From Orobanche coerulescens (taxonomy: Eukaryota; Streptophyta; Magnoliopsida; Lamiales; Orobanchaceae): 64,000 nucleotides of DNA. The notes below the pieces were generated by a model that was given only the letters and a program-made list of their open reading frames with translations, was not told where the DNA came from and did not search any database. The stretch's first letter is position 1. Each line of letters begins with the position of its first letter. Below are positions 22,852 through 33,732 of this stretch, in pieces. The position numbers and the translations under genes are program-made. The stretch lies in assembly GCA_033398695.1 (NCBI GenBank), contig CM065804.1, forward strand, positions 39,323,501 to 39,387,500, in the 5' to 3' direction.

Positions 22852-23400
22852 AAGAAAGCATGAATAACGTACCTTATTCATGCAGCAGTTCAACACTACT
22901 GGATGCAGTTCGTTGCTCAGGGAAATACGAAGTCGAAACAAAACCAAAGATAGGATCCAGTACATAAATACGAAGTATTCGCGACGACGAAGCTAAGTGC
23001 TGAAAGAAAGTACGATTCCGACTATCGGGAGATTTGAAATATGACAAAGGAGATAAAATTCCCTAAACTTATAGGCAATTACAAAATGTACCAAGCGTCC
23101 GAAAATCGCGATACAACGTAGGATTATCAAACGAAACTCACAACATGAATAACTCAACCATACGGACTCATGGAAACAAAGAAACAACAAAATAGAACGA
23201 GTTTTACGAGAATAGAACATACATGCGACAAAACATGACATAAAGCGAAATTACATAAAAGCACCTCCGAAACTCGTCCAAATGGAAAAACACCAAGAAC
23301 AAAATAGATTCAAAACGTCGAACGGTTACAAGAGAGTCGGTAAAAATAGACGGGCACCAAAAATAGAAATTGTTAGAAATAGAAAGGTACGGATATTACA

Positions 23401-23415
23401 TTCTCCCCCTATAGA
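23401..23415 (-). other. Polypurine tract of element B
   Basis: Minus strand TCTATAGGGGGAGAA abuts the LTR start TGTAATATCC. It fixes the left LTR as the 3' LTR. Confidence 0.8.
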
Positions 23416-23479
23416 AAGAAGTTTCATCCCGAAACCTAAGGATCAAAAAGCTCGGGGTATCTCGCATGCATATCCTCCT

Positions 23480-24186
23480 CTAATTCCCACGTCGCTTCCT
23501 CCACTCCATGCCCCGACCGTTGCACCTTAACAAGGGGATGGTTTTGTGCCTTAACTGTTTATCCCGACGTTCCAAAATTCTAACTGGCCTCTCCTCAAAC
23601 GTAACATCCTTCTCGATCTCCACATCCCCAAAGTCGATAATGTGAGTCGGGTCTGGAACATACTTCCTAAATTGGGAAACATGAAAAACACTATGCACAT
23701 GGCTCAAAGACGGGGGTAATGCCAAGCGGTAGGCCAACTCTCCAACTCTTTCCAATATTTCGAAAGGTCTAATATACCTTGGACTAAGCTTCCCCTTTTC
23801 CCAAAATGGAAAACTCCTTTCAACGGAGACACTCTCAACAAGACATGATCCCCTACCTCAAACTCCAAGGGTCGACGCCTAACATCCGTGTAAGACTTTT
23901 GTCGACTCTGAGCCGCCAACATTCTCTCTCGAATCAACTCGACTTTCTTCCTAGTCTCTAACACAAGATCCGGCTCGGTGCCAACTAAACCGGACAGCTC
24001 ATTCCAACATATCGGTGATCGACATCATCGGCCATAAAGCATCTCATACGGTGCCATCTTAATCGACGCATGCCAGCTATTATTATAAGCGAACTCGATC
24101 AGGGCCATATGTTCCTCCCCATCACTACTCCAGTCTAGCACGTACGCGCGCAACATATCCCCGAACATCTGAATGGTACGCTCGGA
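23480..24186 (-). pseudogene. Element B integrase C-terminus and chromodomain-like region
   Basis: 23704-23964 contains the integrase C-terminal domain (RRRPLEFEVGDHVLLRVSP, KGVFHFGKRG). 23480-23755 contains the stretch HVSQFRKYVPDPTHI followed by the chromodomain-like VTFEERPVRILERRDKQLR, the feature that defines chromoviruses and is thought to steer integration to heterochromatin. A frame change near 23530-23560 ends the chromodomain early, another break joins the two ORFs near 23755, and stops break 23965-24186. Confidence 0.8.
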
Positions 24187-24798
24187 CTATCCATCGGTCT
24201 GAGGAAGGAAAGATGTACTCAAACGCAAACGTGTCCCCAGTGCCTTATGTACCGCCTGCCAAAAATGCGATACAAATCGACCATCTCTATACGAAATAAT
24301 AGTCTTCGGCATACTATGAAGTCTCACGATCTGCGAAATAAAAATACGAGCTAATTTTTCTGGACCCCAAGTGTCCTTGATGCCCCGAAAATGTGCCGAC
24401 TTAGTTAGTTGATCCACGATCACCCACACCATGTTCATTCCCATTTTTGTCCTCAGAAAATTCATGACAAAATCCATAGAAACATCCTCCCACTTCCATT
24501 CCGTAATGTGAAGTGGTTTCAACAACCCGGCTGGCCGCCGATGCTCGATTTTGACTTGCTGACAAGTCAAACACTTAGCCACAAACTGCACTACCTCATT
24601 CTTCATGTCATTCCACCAAAAATTCTTCCTCAAATCTTTATACATTTTGCTCGAGCCCGGATGGACTGAGTAAGGCGACACATGAGCCTCCTGCATGCCC
24701 TGCCTCAATTCCAAGTTGTTCGGAACACACAGTCGACCTTGGAATCTCAACACGCCGTCTTTATGAATCACGAATCTCGAGGCTTTCCCTTTCAACAC
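24187..24798 (-). pseudogene. Element B integrase zinc finger and core, catalytic Asp replaced
   Basis: The 203-residue ORF has the H..H..C..C finger (HVSPYSVHPG, CLTCQQ) and the core start WEDVSMDFV. The second catalytic position reads TIISYRDGRF: Tyr stands where the family has Asp, so strand transfer should be lost. The ORF stops right after PQTDG, before the catalytic Glu region; the remainder is open only in fragments. Confidence 0.8.
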
Positions 24799-24888
24799 AT
24801 TCTAACAGAGTTGAATAAACATCGGATCTTCTAACTGTCTCGATTTAATGTCGTCGACCAGAGACGAAGAGATCTCAAGGGCGCACAA

Positions 24889-25458
24889 CTATTCGGCATT
24901 CCTTGGTAACACATCTTCAATACTCAACCCCATCAACTCTCGCTGGAGCCCTGTCTGAGCCTTGAGTAACTCAAGTGCCTGAAGCAATACTGATTTCCGA
25001 CTCAAGGCATCTGCCACCACATTTGCCTTGCCCGGATGATAAAGGATCTCAAGATCATAATCATTGATTAACTTCAGCCACCTCCCCTGTCTCATATTCA
25101 GTTCTTTCTATGTGAAAATATATTTCAGGCTCTTGTGATAGGTGAAAATCTGACACGACGAGCCATACAAGTAATGACGCCAAATCTTCAACGCAAACAC
25201 AACTGCGGCCAACTCAAGATTGTGGGTAGAATAATTCAACTTCTACAGTTTCAATTGATGGGAAGCATAGGCAATCGTCTTTCCGTGCTCCATGAGTACA
25301 CATCCCAGTCCTTGGCCTGGGGCATCACTATAAACTAAAAAGCCCTCATTACCACACGGTAAGGCCAAGACGAGAGCGGTAGTCAACCGCTTCTTCAACT
25401 CCTCGAAACTCTTCTGTCTCTCATCTATCCACACAAACTTCTCTGACTTATGCAACAA
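24889..25458 (-). pseudogene. Element B RNase H, fragmented
   Basis: 25243-25458 carries the RT connection and RNase H start (FVWIDERQKSFEELKKRL, VYSDAPGQGLGCVLM, IAYASHQLK). 24889-25095 carries the end ([33 protein letters not shown]). Two or more frame or stop changes lie between 25096 and 25242. Confidence 0.8.
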
Positions 25459-25539
25459 CTGAGTGAGCGGTCAAGCGAGTTTAGAGAAACCCTCGACAAA
25501 CCTTCGATAATACCCCGCCAAACCCAGAAAACTACGGAC

Positions 25540-26121
25540 CTATTTCATGTTCTTGGGCGGCGCCCAATCCAACACTGCCTCTATCTTGTATGGGTCCACA
25601 CGAACACCCTTGGCCGAGATCACGTGGCCGAGAAACATAAACTCACGTAACCAAAACTCGCACTTTGAGAACTTCACATAAAGGCATTGAGTTCTCAAGA
25701 TTTCCAGCAGGATATGCAGATGACGTGCATGCTTCTCCTCGTTCCTCGAGTAAATCAGAATATCGCCGATAAAGACGACTACACACTTATCGGGATATTC
25801 AATGAAGACCTTTTTCATTAGATGCATGAACACGGATGAGGCGTTAGTTAGCCCGAACGGCATAACTACAAACTCGTAGTGGTTATATCTTGTCCGAAAG
25901 GCCGTCTTCGGAATATCGGAATCCTTCACTCGGAGTTGGTAATACCCCGATCTCAAATCAATCTTCGAGAACACAACCGCTCCTTGCAATTGGTCAAATA
26001 TGTCGTCAATCTTCGGGAGTGGATACTTGTTTTTGATGGTCCCCTTGTTCAACTCTCGGTAGTCGATGCATAAACGTAGTGACTCATCCTTTTCCTTACG
26101 AACAAGACCGGTGCGCCCCAA
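25540..26121 (-). pseudogene. Element B reverse transcriptase, catalytic motif altered
   Basis: The ORF has [48 protein letters not shown] and the thumb start [11 protein letters not shown]. The catalytic motif at residues 117-120 reads FIGD, with Gly replacing the first metal-binding Asp, which should abolish polymerisation. A frame change at about 26050-26121 separates it from the protease ORF, with which it overlaps. Confidence 0.85.
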
Positions 26122-26825
26122 GGCGAAGCGCTCGGTCGAATGTAACCCATGTCTAGAAACTTTGCCAACTGTTTCTTCAACTCAAGCATCTCGACAGGCG
26201 CCATGCGGTACGGTGTTTTCGAAATCAGAGCCGCACCCAGCTCTAAATCAATGGTGAACTCAACCTCACGGTCTGGTGGTAAACGAGGCAACTCATCTGG
26301 AAAAATGTCAGGATACTCGTTTACTACCAGAATAGACGAGAGCTCAACTCCCCCTTCTTCCGATTTCAAAGCATAACACCAGTCACCAGTGCAACCTCCT
26401 CGAAGAAGTTTCACCACTTTCATAGCACTGATCATGAATCTTTGATTACCCCGTTTGCATCCCACAAATGAGTGTTCAGTACCTTCATTGGCTAACATCG
26501 AAATGGTTCTCGCTCTATATTTCATAATAGCCACATGTTGATCCAGCCAATCCTCACCAAGAATCAAATACTTATCCTTAATGTCTACCACAATCAGATC
26601 AGAAGACCAAGTCCTCCATGTGATACTCACCGGAAAATCTCTAATCTCACGATTCCCCACAATACTATCTCCACTAGGCAGTTTAACAACAAACAATTCA
26701 CATGCAACTAGACAATCAACATGCAGACGACGCACACAATCCAAAGAGATGAAAGAATGCGTAGCACCAGAATCGAATAGCATGGAAACAGGATAGTCAA
26801 GGATGTTAATGGTACCTGTAGCCAC
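26049..26825 (-). pseudogene. Element B protease and start of RT
   Basis: The active-site word SMLFDSGATHSFIS (DSG at residues 18-20) identifies a retropepsin-type protease of the Tekay/Del type; LILGEDWLDQHVA follows. The ORF runs on into the RT fingers ([30 protein letters not shown]) before losing frame. The protease itself looks intact apart from its context. Confidence 0.8.
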
Positions 26826-26846
26826 TGTCGCGTCAGGATCTCCATC

Positions 26847-27759
26847 TCATCTCATCTCATACACATGGGGCGGAACAGACCCCGCACTAGAACCTCCCCT
26901 TCTAGAAGACTGCCCACGTCCTCGACGTATGCCAAAACTCTGCTGAGGCTGACTAGCTGTCGGCGCCTGATTCACACTCGGTTCTCTCGTAGTCGGGGCT
27001 GACATCTTAGTAACTAGTGCCTGACTCGCATCTCCATAATACTTAGCATGATGTAGTGGTGGCCTGTCACACTCACTCATCATATATCCTGGACGACCAC
27101 AGTAAAAACAAGTATGGCCACAGACAGGAACATCCGGAGCAGACATGGAAACATTGCCTCACCCAAATGATGGGGACTGATTCCCGAAGGCTCGCGAACT
27201 AGTCTGAGTCTTTTGATGCCCGCCAGACTTACCTCCCGAAAACTGACCGGAAGTCTTCTGCTTCTTACCCTCTACTGCCACCTCTGTTGCAGAAAAAGAC
27301 ATCTCATTGGCCATCACCCTGTTCTGATAGTGTTTTAAAGTTGTACACCCAAGACCTGACATGTAGTGGCGTACCCTCGGCTTCATCCGCATGTCAAAGT
27401 GGCGGATCTTATCTTGCTCATCACGGGCCTGATTTCTCACATAATGTAACTGCTTATTATAGTCCTTGATCGCCTGTGAGATGGGAACATCCTGGGCTTT
27501 TGCTTCAAAGAAGGCTCGAATCCTTCCCTCTTTCACCAGCCACGGATAATATTTGGCCTCCATGAATTCTTGGAACTCATCCCGCGAAGCTGCCCGATCA
27601 TGCGGTTTCACTGCTTGCCACCACGTTGCCGCCTCCTTGGCGAGGAAGTACTGAGCGATTGGTACTTTCCTCTCCTCAGAGCAGTTTTCCACCTTGAACA
27701 CTTTCTCCATCTCGAATAACCAACTCTCCCAGCCAGAAGGGCCGGAAGTACCGTCGAAC
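26847..27759 (-). pseudogene. Element B gag, C-terminal part with zinc knuckle
   Basis: 27159-27710 contains the gag core (YFLAKEAATWWQAV, FQEFMEAKYYPWLVKEG). 26847-27146 contains the CCHC knuckle (CFYCGRPGYMMSECDR, with Gly-Tyr where His is expected). The gag is cut at 27759 by element H and continues at 37607. Short breaks fall between the two ORFs and near 26840, so it is not translatable as one chain. Confidence 0.8.
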
Positions 27760-29380
27760 TGTTAGGAATATGCCCTCGAATGCCACTCGGGGGATGAGAG
27801 AGAAAGGGCATTGTACTTGTAATTATGGAATTATCAATAAAAGGCAATATAATTCATTCACTGTTTATTGTATTTCAAATGCATTCTTGATTTGGTAAAC
27901 ATTGAAGTGAAGTCCATGTAAACAAGAGCGAACATTCCACTCTCATTATCGGATAAGAGAAAATATACTGGAAGTGTTTAAAGTTTATTTACGTAAACCG
28001 TTCGCAAGTCGATAAACTTAATTGGGCATTAAGTTTTGAGTAAGGCTTGTGTAACTGATGCTAGGACGTGTGCATGTCTTGATTGCATAGTTATAAGTGT
28101 ATTGGTGGGACCAATATACTCGAACAAGACTCATACTTGATTTAGTCACACGGTATTCACTCTTGGACAGTCGATGACGAATCGAAAGGTTGTGATAGTA
28201 TACGTGGACCTTTAACTTGAGGGTTCAGTAGGAGATGTGCCTGTGACGTTTAGTTTGTCATTAGAGTAGTTATACTCATTTTATTAATCGCTGAGTCAAC
28301 CTCGAAGCGCGAACTATAAGGGCAGGTAGTAGTCTTTACTGTACGCCAAGAAAGAATTCTATCTCCTGTTAGTGAGCAGCCGAATGTCCTATACGGTTAA
28401 TGGCAAATAAGATCATAAGTCTTTGGCCAAAGCATTCTGATCTAGTCGTATTAGATACAATAGTAATTAGTCGGTCTTGATTTGCATTAACACATGTATA
28501 GTGTCTAGTTAATAGTAGTGTTTGACTTTACCGTGACCCGAAGACTTGACCGGGATATCTGATGAAGGGTTTATACGTATATGGTATTCACGAAAAAATG
28601 GTTCTGGAATGATCCCTTCATTCGTATTGGTTATCTAATTATGATTTATTGCATCAATCAAATAGCGGTCTTATGAATTGAAATTAAGTTACTAGGTAAT
28701 TAATTTAATTCATAAATAATATTTCTTAGAGAAATATATTTGTATTTGATATAATTAATTAATTATATTAATTAATTAATATAAATACATTGGAGTTATA
28801 ACGGAGTCGTTTGACGAACGTCCGGTACACGAGTCAAGTGACTCGGCCCGTTTCCTAGCACCTTCCACATGGGGCCGCCCACCTCCTCTCTCTTGTCTTG
28901 ATTTGCTTTGTTTAATGTTGTGAGATCCCACCATGATACTTTCAACTAATGGTGCCAAGGTGATATATATGGTTGAATCATATCATATCATGTGATGAAC
29001 GATATATAACAAAGAAATCAAAAACCACCTCACTACAATTTTTGTAGTTCGGCCGAGAGCACTTAAAAGAGAGAGTGAAAATTTTTTCATCTTGTTCTTC
29101 ATCTTTGAGGTGGAAGAAAAGTAAGAAAAATAAGAGAGAAAAATTCCTACGACACTTCCTAGCCGTGTTTTTCATAGAACGGAGTCTTGTAGATTTTTCC
29201 GGTCAAGTTCCGTCGCGTGGTGATGTAGAGGCATCGTATTTTCGATGTTTGGGACGAAGGGATTTCTTACTCGTGCTTGGGTTTATGATCATCATCAACT
29301 TACGAAGATACTATCAAAGACTTCAAGGGTATGGGACCTTAAACCTTTTATCTTCGTTTTTTGTTATTTTCGTTATCTTC
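27760..29380 (+). mobile_element. 5' LTR of element H, 3' end lost
   Basis: Aligns by eye with the 3' LTR from its first base to about 29380, where it runs into Sirevirus RNase H coding sequence. It lacks about 150 bp present in the 3' copy at about 36597-36760. The U5 end and primer-binding site are absent, so first-strand synthesis could not begin. Confidence 0.75.
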
Positions 29381-29384
29381 CTTA

Positions 29385-29874
29385 TTGCTTTGATTTTAAT
29401 TTGCTTGCATACAGTGACGCCGATTTTCGCGGATGTAAAATTGATAAAAAGAGTACTAGTGGTATATGTCACTTCATCGGTTCATGTTTAATATCTTGGG
29501 GAAGTAAAAAGCAAACCAGTGTAGCGATGTCTACAGCTGAGGCCGAATATGTTACTGCAGGGAGTGCCTGTGCACAGGTATTATGGATTAAAAATCAACT
29601 CCACGACTACTACATTTATTTTGAAAATACCCCTATCTTATGTGATAACACTAGTGCAATTAATTTGAGTAAAAATCCCGTGTTTCATAGTAGAACTAAA
29701 CATATTGATATTAGACATCATTTTTTGCGGGATCATGTTCAGAAAAAGGACATCTGTTTAATTTTTGTCGGTATAAAAGATCAATTAGCCGATATTTTTA
29801 CTAAACCCTTACCGGAGGAATACTTTAATTCTATACGACTTCAACTTGGTATGGGACATCTTGACAACTTTTGA
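29385..29874 (+). pseudogene. Sirevirus (element I) RNase H, C-terminal part of pol
   Basis: The ORF (which begins in the H LTR at 29245 by fusion) has LLAYSDADFRGCKIDKKSTSG, SWGSKKQTSVAMSTAEAEY, NLSKNPVFHSRTKHIDIRH and DQLADIFTKPLPEE, the end of copia pol of SIRE/Maximus type. The reading frame is open to its natural stop at 29874. Everything upstream in pol is deleted. The neighbouring additional ORF and LTR belong to the same element. Confidence 0.8.
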
Positions 29875-29925
29875 AATCCATTTATCTACTCGAGAAATAA
29901 ATTTCTGAGAAATGTTTCAATCGCT

Positions 29926-30087
29926 AGCGCGCGCTAGCCTTATTCCCTTAACGCGCGCTAATCCTATATTCCTGAACGAATTTTTTCTCGATAGCGTACG
30001 CTAACTCATTATTCTTGCGTACACTAATTAAAAACTCCTCATATCCCAATATATTCTACTGGACAGTCCAGTAAGCATCTTATAAAT
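29926..30087 (+). promoter_or_regulatory. Palindrome cluster plus TATA upstream of the Sirevirus additional ORF
   Basis: Four palindromes of the type also found in the Sirevirus LTR start at about 29926 (AGCGCGCGCT), 29950, 29993 (AGCGTACGCT) and 30016, with steps of 24 and 23 bp inside each pair. A TATA-like TTATAAAT follows at 30080-30087, and the additional ORF starts at 30208. The order, palindromes then TATA then ORF, mirrors the LTR promoter, so an internal promoter is possible. Confidence 0.5.
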
Positions 30088-30207
30088 TCATAATGCACGC
30101 AACTCGATCATTTCAGATCCCCTTTTGCAAAGAACCCTAGCCGCCACATTTTCAAACTCGAAAATCTTCCATTCTCACCCGAAATATCTCCAAATTTCTT
30201 CTCCATC

Positions 30208-31039
30208 ATGTCAAGCAAAGGTCGAGTGGCGAAGGGAAAACAGTACAACAATGCCAAATGAGCCCGCGAACCTGAATTTAACGCCTCCCGTTTTGTTTCG
30301 TCCGCAGCCTTCAAGGTGTATTATGAGATTCCTCCTCAAGAATCCCTGACCGATTGTTATTACTTTAACTTCGGGACCTTAGAAAGAGCAAAGGTAAACA
30401 TTCGTGAATTTTTTGATGCTTTGGGTATCATTCGGTTTGTGGAATGTAAGGAAATCATCTATCCCACCTTTGTCCGAGAATTCTATGCTAATTTACACTT
30501 AGGAGATAGTGCAGATTCATCATCTTTAGTTCTTTAGAGTCGTGTGAATGGGACTACAGTGTCTGTCTCTTCTGAAATTTTGTTTGAGCTTTTTGGATTG
30601 TCTATGACTGGTTTCTCTTGTTCGGGAAAGGCAAGTGTCGAGGAATCCGAGATGTCCGAGGTAGAATTAACTGAGTTTCTGAGTTCAAAAGATGTTATCG
30701 ATGTCGTCGATAACGTATTCGAAAACAACGACTTCAGAATCAACATCCGGCTACTCCTAGTTGCGTTAACGAAGTGCATAATGCCGAAAGTTCATTCACA
30801 GCATAAACTTGTTGGCATCGACAAAAATGTGGTGTATCTTGTCTTGAATGACGATAAGGTCGACTTTGCCGCTCTCGTCACGAGTTGGATGAAATTGAAA
30901 GGAGACACTTTTCGCTCCAAGAACTACTTGTCGAGATCACGGAAAGCTGGGCTGCCATATGGATCTGTTCTTACAGTGATTATTCATCGCTTCAACATTG
31001 ATCTCTCGGGCAAGGCATCGGTTTCGGTGTCTCGGGGAT
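30208..31039 (+). pseudogene. Sirevirus additional ORF, N-terminal part
   Basis: From an ATG at 30208 (MSSKGRVAKG) through three ORF pieces, the sequence resembles the family called putative plant transposon protein: IREFFDALGI, YPTFVREFYANLHLG, SRVNGTTVSVSSEILFELFGL. Such ORFs occur downstream of pol in Sireviruses and other plant elements; their role is unknown. It is broken by a TGA near 30259, a frame change before 30280, and an in-frame TAG at 30535-30537, and is cut by the inversion at about 31039. The C-terminal part appears on the other strand at 33379-33732. Confidence 0.65.
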
Positions 31040-31508
31040 GTTTGTCCACCTTAGCCTTCTTGACATAGACTGGACATCCCCAAATCCTTATGTGATTAAG
31101 ACTTGGTTTCTTACCCTTCCAAATCTCATGCGGAGTGATAGGAATGGATTTGGAAGGACATCTATTAAGGATATAGGCAGCGGTAAGTAAGGCGTACCCT
31201 AATAGGTAAATTGGTAAATCAGTATAATTCAACATGGAGCGGACCATGTCCAACAAAGTCCGATTTATCCTTTCTGAAACACCATTTAATTGTGGGGTTC
31301 CTGGCAGCGTGAATTGTGAAACTATTCCATGTTCCTTAAGGAACTCATCAAACTCGATGCTCATAGTGCTTCCTCGGTCCGACCAAAGTGCTTTGATATG
31401 ACATTCAGTCTGTTTTTCAACTAGGGCCTTAAATTCTTTGAATTTAGTAAAGGCTTCAGATTTATGTTTCATCAAGTACACAATTCCATGAAGAGATAAA
31501 TTCACCAC
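31040..31508 (-). pseudogene. Element H integrase piece (inverted)
   Basis: Minus-strand ORF (30984-31508) with VYLMKHKSEAFTKFKEF, LWSDRGSTMSIEF, QFTLPGTPQLNGVSERINRTLL and HIRIWGCPVYVKKAKVDK, the copia integrase core from before the second catalytic Asp (in SDRG) through the catalytic Glu (in SERINR). It continues on the plus strand after 33793. At its upstream end it abuts the Sirevirus LTR. Confidence 0.8.
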
Positions 31509-32073
31509 TAGAAGGGGGGGTTGAATAGTGGTAATGCGGAATATTAAACTTTCTCGCGAATAAAAAGAAAATATGCGGAAAGAAAAAGACTCAACGATAT
31601 ATAGAGGTTCGGCAACTTGACTACGTCCTCTCTCTGACTTCTTTTTCTATTGGCTAAAGAAAAACCACACACACTTGTCTCATCTTCTATTGGTCCGAGC
31701 ACAACCATTACAACCGCTTGTCTTCTATTGGTCCAACCTCAACCACTCTCAAAATAAACTTTTGTATCTAGTGTTCTATCGGAACTAGACAATCCTCACT
31801 TACGAATGTTAGAGTGTAATCCTAACAATGCCAGATCAAAGATCCTAATAACACCTGATTAGTGACTCTTGATTCGTTTCTCTCAAACTCGAGTCGGAGT
31901 GATGTAACATTCACAACCAATAAGGAAGATACAAAGTATATGAAATATTACAATGTGTATCACTCTTGTATCTTTTCTTGTCACAACTTGGAATGTAATA
32001 AACAATAGTAATCTGAGCTCAATAATGATTTGAATGCTTGCAGTTGTGTGTTGAGATACCCAAATGATATGGG

Positions 32074-32082
32074 TATTTATAG
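32074..32082 (-). promoter_or_regulatory. TATA box of the Sirevirus LTR
   Basis: The minus strand reads CTATAAATA, about 40 bp downstream of the nearest palindrome of the array. This places the array in U3, just upstream of the core promoter. Confidence 0.65.
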
Positions 32083-32120
32083 TGTCAAGTCCTTCTTCAT
32101 ATGCTAAAATTTGAACTATT

Positions 32121-32918
32121 AGCATGCGCTAATATCTCTGTGTAGCGTGCGCTAACGGTGCTTTAACTTGACTAAACTGAACGGTCTGTAAACTATTCCA
32201 ACGGTAGGATAGTGTGTTTAGCGTGCGCTAAACTTTACTTGCAGCGTGCATTATCGGCTGGTCAATAGATCTTTACTTTTGACTTTGGATTGTGTCGGTT
32301 TTTCTCCCCAATGTCTCTTTTCCAATGGATAAAAAAGAACTTAGCGTGCACTAGTAAGTATACTTAGCGTGCGCTAGTATTAGTAAATATTTGCTTTTCA
32401 ACTTTCTGGGATTCCTGCGTTGACGATCTTGTCCAATGGTTGAATATCAAACGGTCTGATTTTGAACGGGTAGCGTGCGCTAATGTCATAATATTGCGTG
32501 CGCTAATGTCATCTTCTTAGTGTGCGTTGCCTCCTTATTAGCGTGCGCTAATATTTTCTTGTTTGAGTCCAGAGGCTACTGGACCTCCAATATGCTTCCA
32601 GGTAGCGTGCGCTAGGATATCTCTTGTATGCGCTAGAATCATCAGATTGCATGCGTTAATATATGCATGTTGCGTGTGCTAAAGTTATTCCTTTTTCTTC
32701 CCAGACCTTACTGTCCTCTCTGCCCTTCTTAACTGAGATGCGATAGCGTGCGCTAGACATATGGTGGCATGCGCTAATTTTGTGAACTAGCGTGCGCTGA
32801 TAAGAGAAGATTGTGTGCGCTAACCATCAGGTAGATTTCCAACTTGTTTGTAGGTGACTTGCCTATCTGCATATAGGGCCTTGATAGTGTGCGCTATTCT
32901 GAATGCGTAGCGTGCGCT
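32121..32918. repeat. Palindrome array (TTAGCGTGCGCTAA type) in Sirevirus LTR
   Basis: About 20 copies of AGCGTGCGCT and variants. Starts: 32121, 32144; 32220, 32243; 32343, 32366; 32472, 32495, 32519, 32540; 32604, 32625, 32648, 32671; 32745, 32766, 32789, 32812; 32886, 32909. Within groups the step is 23 bp with occasional 21 or 24. Groups of two or four are separated by larger gaps. Variation is mostly G-to-A or C-to-T at CpG positions (for example GCATGCGC, GTGTGCGC), the expected decay of methylated CpG. Palindromes in the LTR of Sireviruses are known; the function is debated. Confidence 0.9.
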
Positions 32919-33012
32919 AGTATCATGTTTTGACTTCAATGAAACAGCCCGTTGAGATACATTTTGTTAAATGTTTTGAATCCAATCATCATCAAAATAC
33001 TTTGAGTCAACA

Positions 33013-33178
33013 ATCTCCCCCTTTTTGATAATGTCAAAACATTTAATACATGCGTGCAAAACCATTTTAGAAAAAATTTCGAATCAAAGTAATTTGTTCG
33101 ATTTATGTTAGTATGTTTTGGTTTTGGAAGTATATCTCCCCCTTTTTGACATTAACAAAAAGGACTCCCCCTGAAATG
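33013..33178 (-). other. Multiple polypurine tracts of the Sirevirus
   Basis: The plus-strand word CTCCCCCTTTTTGA occurs beside the LTR (33014-33027) and again near 33136-33150, with a third shorter form (ACTCCCCCTGA) near 33165-33175. Repeated polypurine tracts upstream of the 3' LTR are a recognised Sirevirus trait. Confidence 0.7.
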
Positions 33179-33378
33179 TTGCATACATGAAGAAATACAA
33201 AAAAATGTAAACCAAAGTACGGTTAAAATAGTAAGTGCAGCAAAAAAACATCGAAGGGAATGCAAATGTCATTTAACGAAAGTTTGAAAACATTACAAAC
33301 ACATAACTAAGCCATACAAGTAGAACATCAAAACACATGAAATACGATTTTCTACATCGAGAATCAAAATCCTAGAAA

Positions 33379-33732
33379 CTACGACACTTGGTCGGACGAG
33401 GAGGATGGAAAGGGGAAGGAAGGATGAGTGAATCGGATAAAGTCCTCCAACAATCCACGAACACCTTGAACTTCCGAGCGGAGAGATCGTACGTCTTCAC
33501 GAATTTCCAGTTGTGAAGTCCCGAGACTGCGCATCCAGGCAATAAGATCGCTTTTCTCTTCCTCATCGACGACCACTTTCCTTTTTCCCTTTATTTTTGG
33601 ATGACGAACAAAAGAGCCGGTTTGAATTTCTCGAATGGTTTCAGGCCCTCTTCGAGAAACACGCTCAGCCGGAGTCGGGACTCTCGTTCCTTTCGGAACT
33701 CGGTCATCTTCCTGGAGATATGAAAATAACAC
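33379..33732 (-). pseudogene. Sirevirus additional ORF, C-terminal part (inverted)
   Basis: A 117-residue minus-strand ORF with a basic segment (RHPKIKGKRKVVVDEEEK), a predicted amphipathic helix (LEIREDVRSLRSEVQGVRGLLEDF) and a Ser/Pro-rich end. Its first codon is GTG and the frame is closed by a stop just upstream, so it is a fragment. Position between the inversion breakpoint and the polypurine tracts makes it the C-terminus of the ORF starting at 30208. Confidence 0.5.

Larger units (their letters stand above)
13636..23400 (-). mobile_element. 3' LTR of element B, split by element F
   Basis: On the minus strand the LTR starts TGTAATATCCGTACC at 23400 and ends GGGGGTGTTATA at 13636 (the usual final CA has become TA). 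Without F it is about 2.2 kb. It holds a palindrome array (22551-22851), a TATA-like core just downstream of it (22527-22539), and a pair of short repeats with CAGAGGCCCCG near 21790-21900. Compared with the 5' LTR it is the longer copy: the 5' copy lacks about 620 bp corresponding to 22143-22762. Confidence 0.8.
31509..33012 (-). mobile_element. Sirevirus (element I) LTR
   Basis: On the minus strand it starts TGTTGACTCAAAGTATTTTG at 33012, preceded by the polypurine tract AAAAAGGGGGAGAT, and ends in the CAACCCCCCCTTCTAGTGG region near 31509. That start and the multiple polypurine tracts beside it are typical of SIRE/Maximus elements. Length is about 1.5 kb. It holds a palindrome array and a TATA box. 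It is the 3' LTR of the element to which 29385-31039 belongs, now inverted. Confidence 0.8.

Noticed and set aside
32121..32918. Regular short palindromes with short spacers look at first like a CRISPR array
   Set aside because: Repeats are only 10-14 bp, palindromic and diverged, spacers are about 10 bp, and the array lies in a eukaryotic LTR next to a TATA box. No cas-like gene is present.
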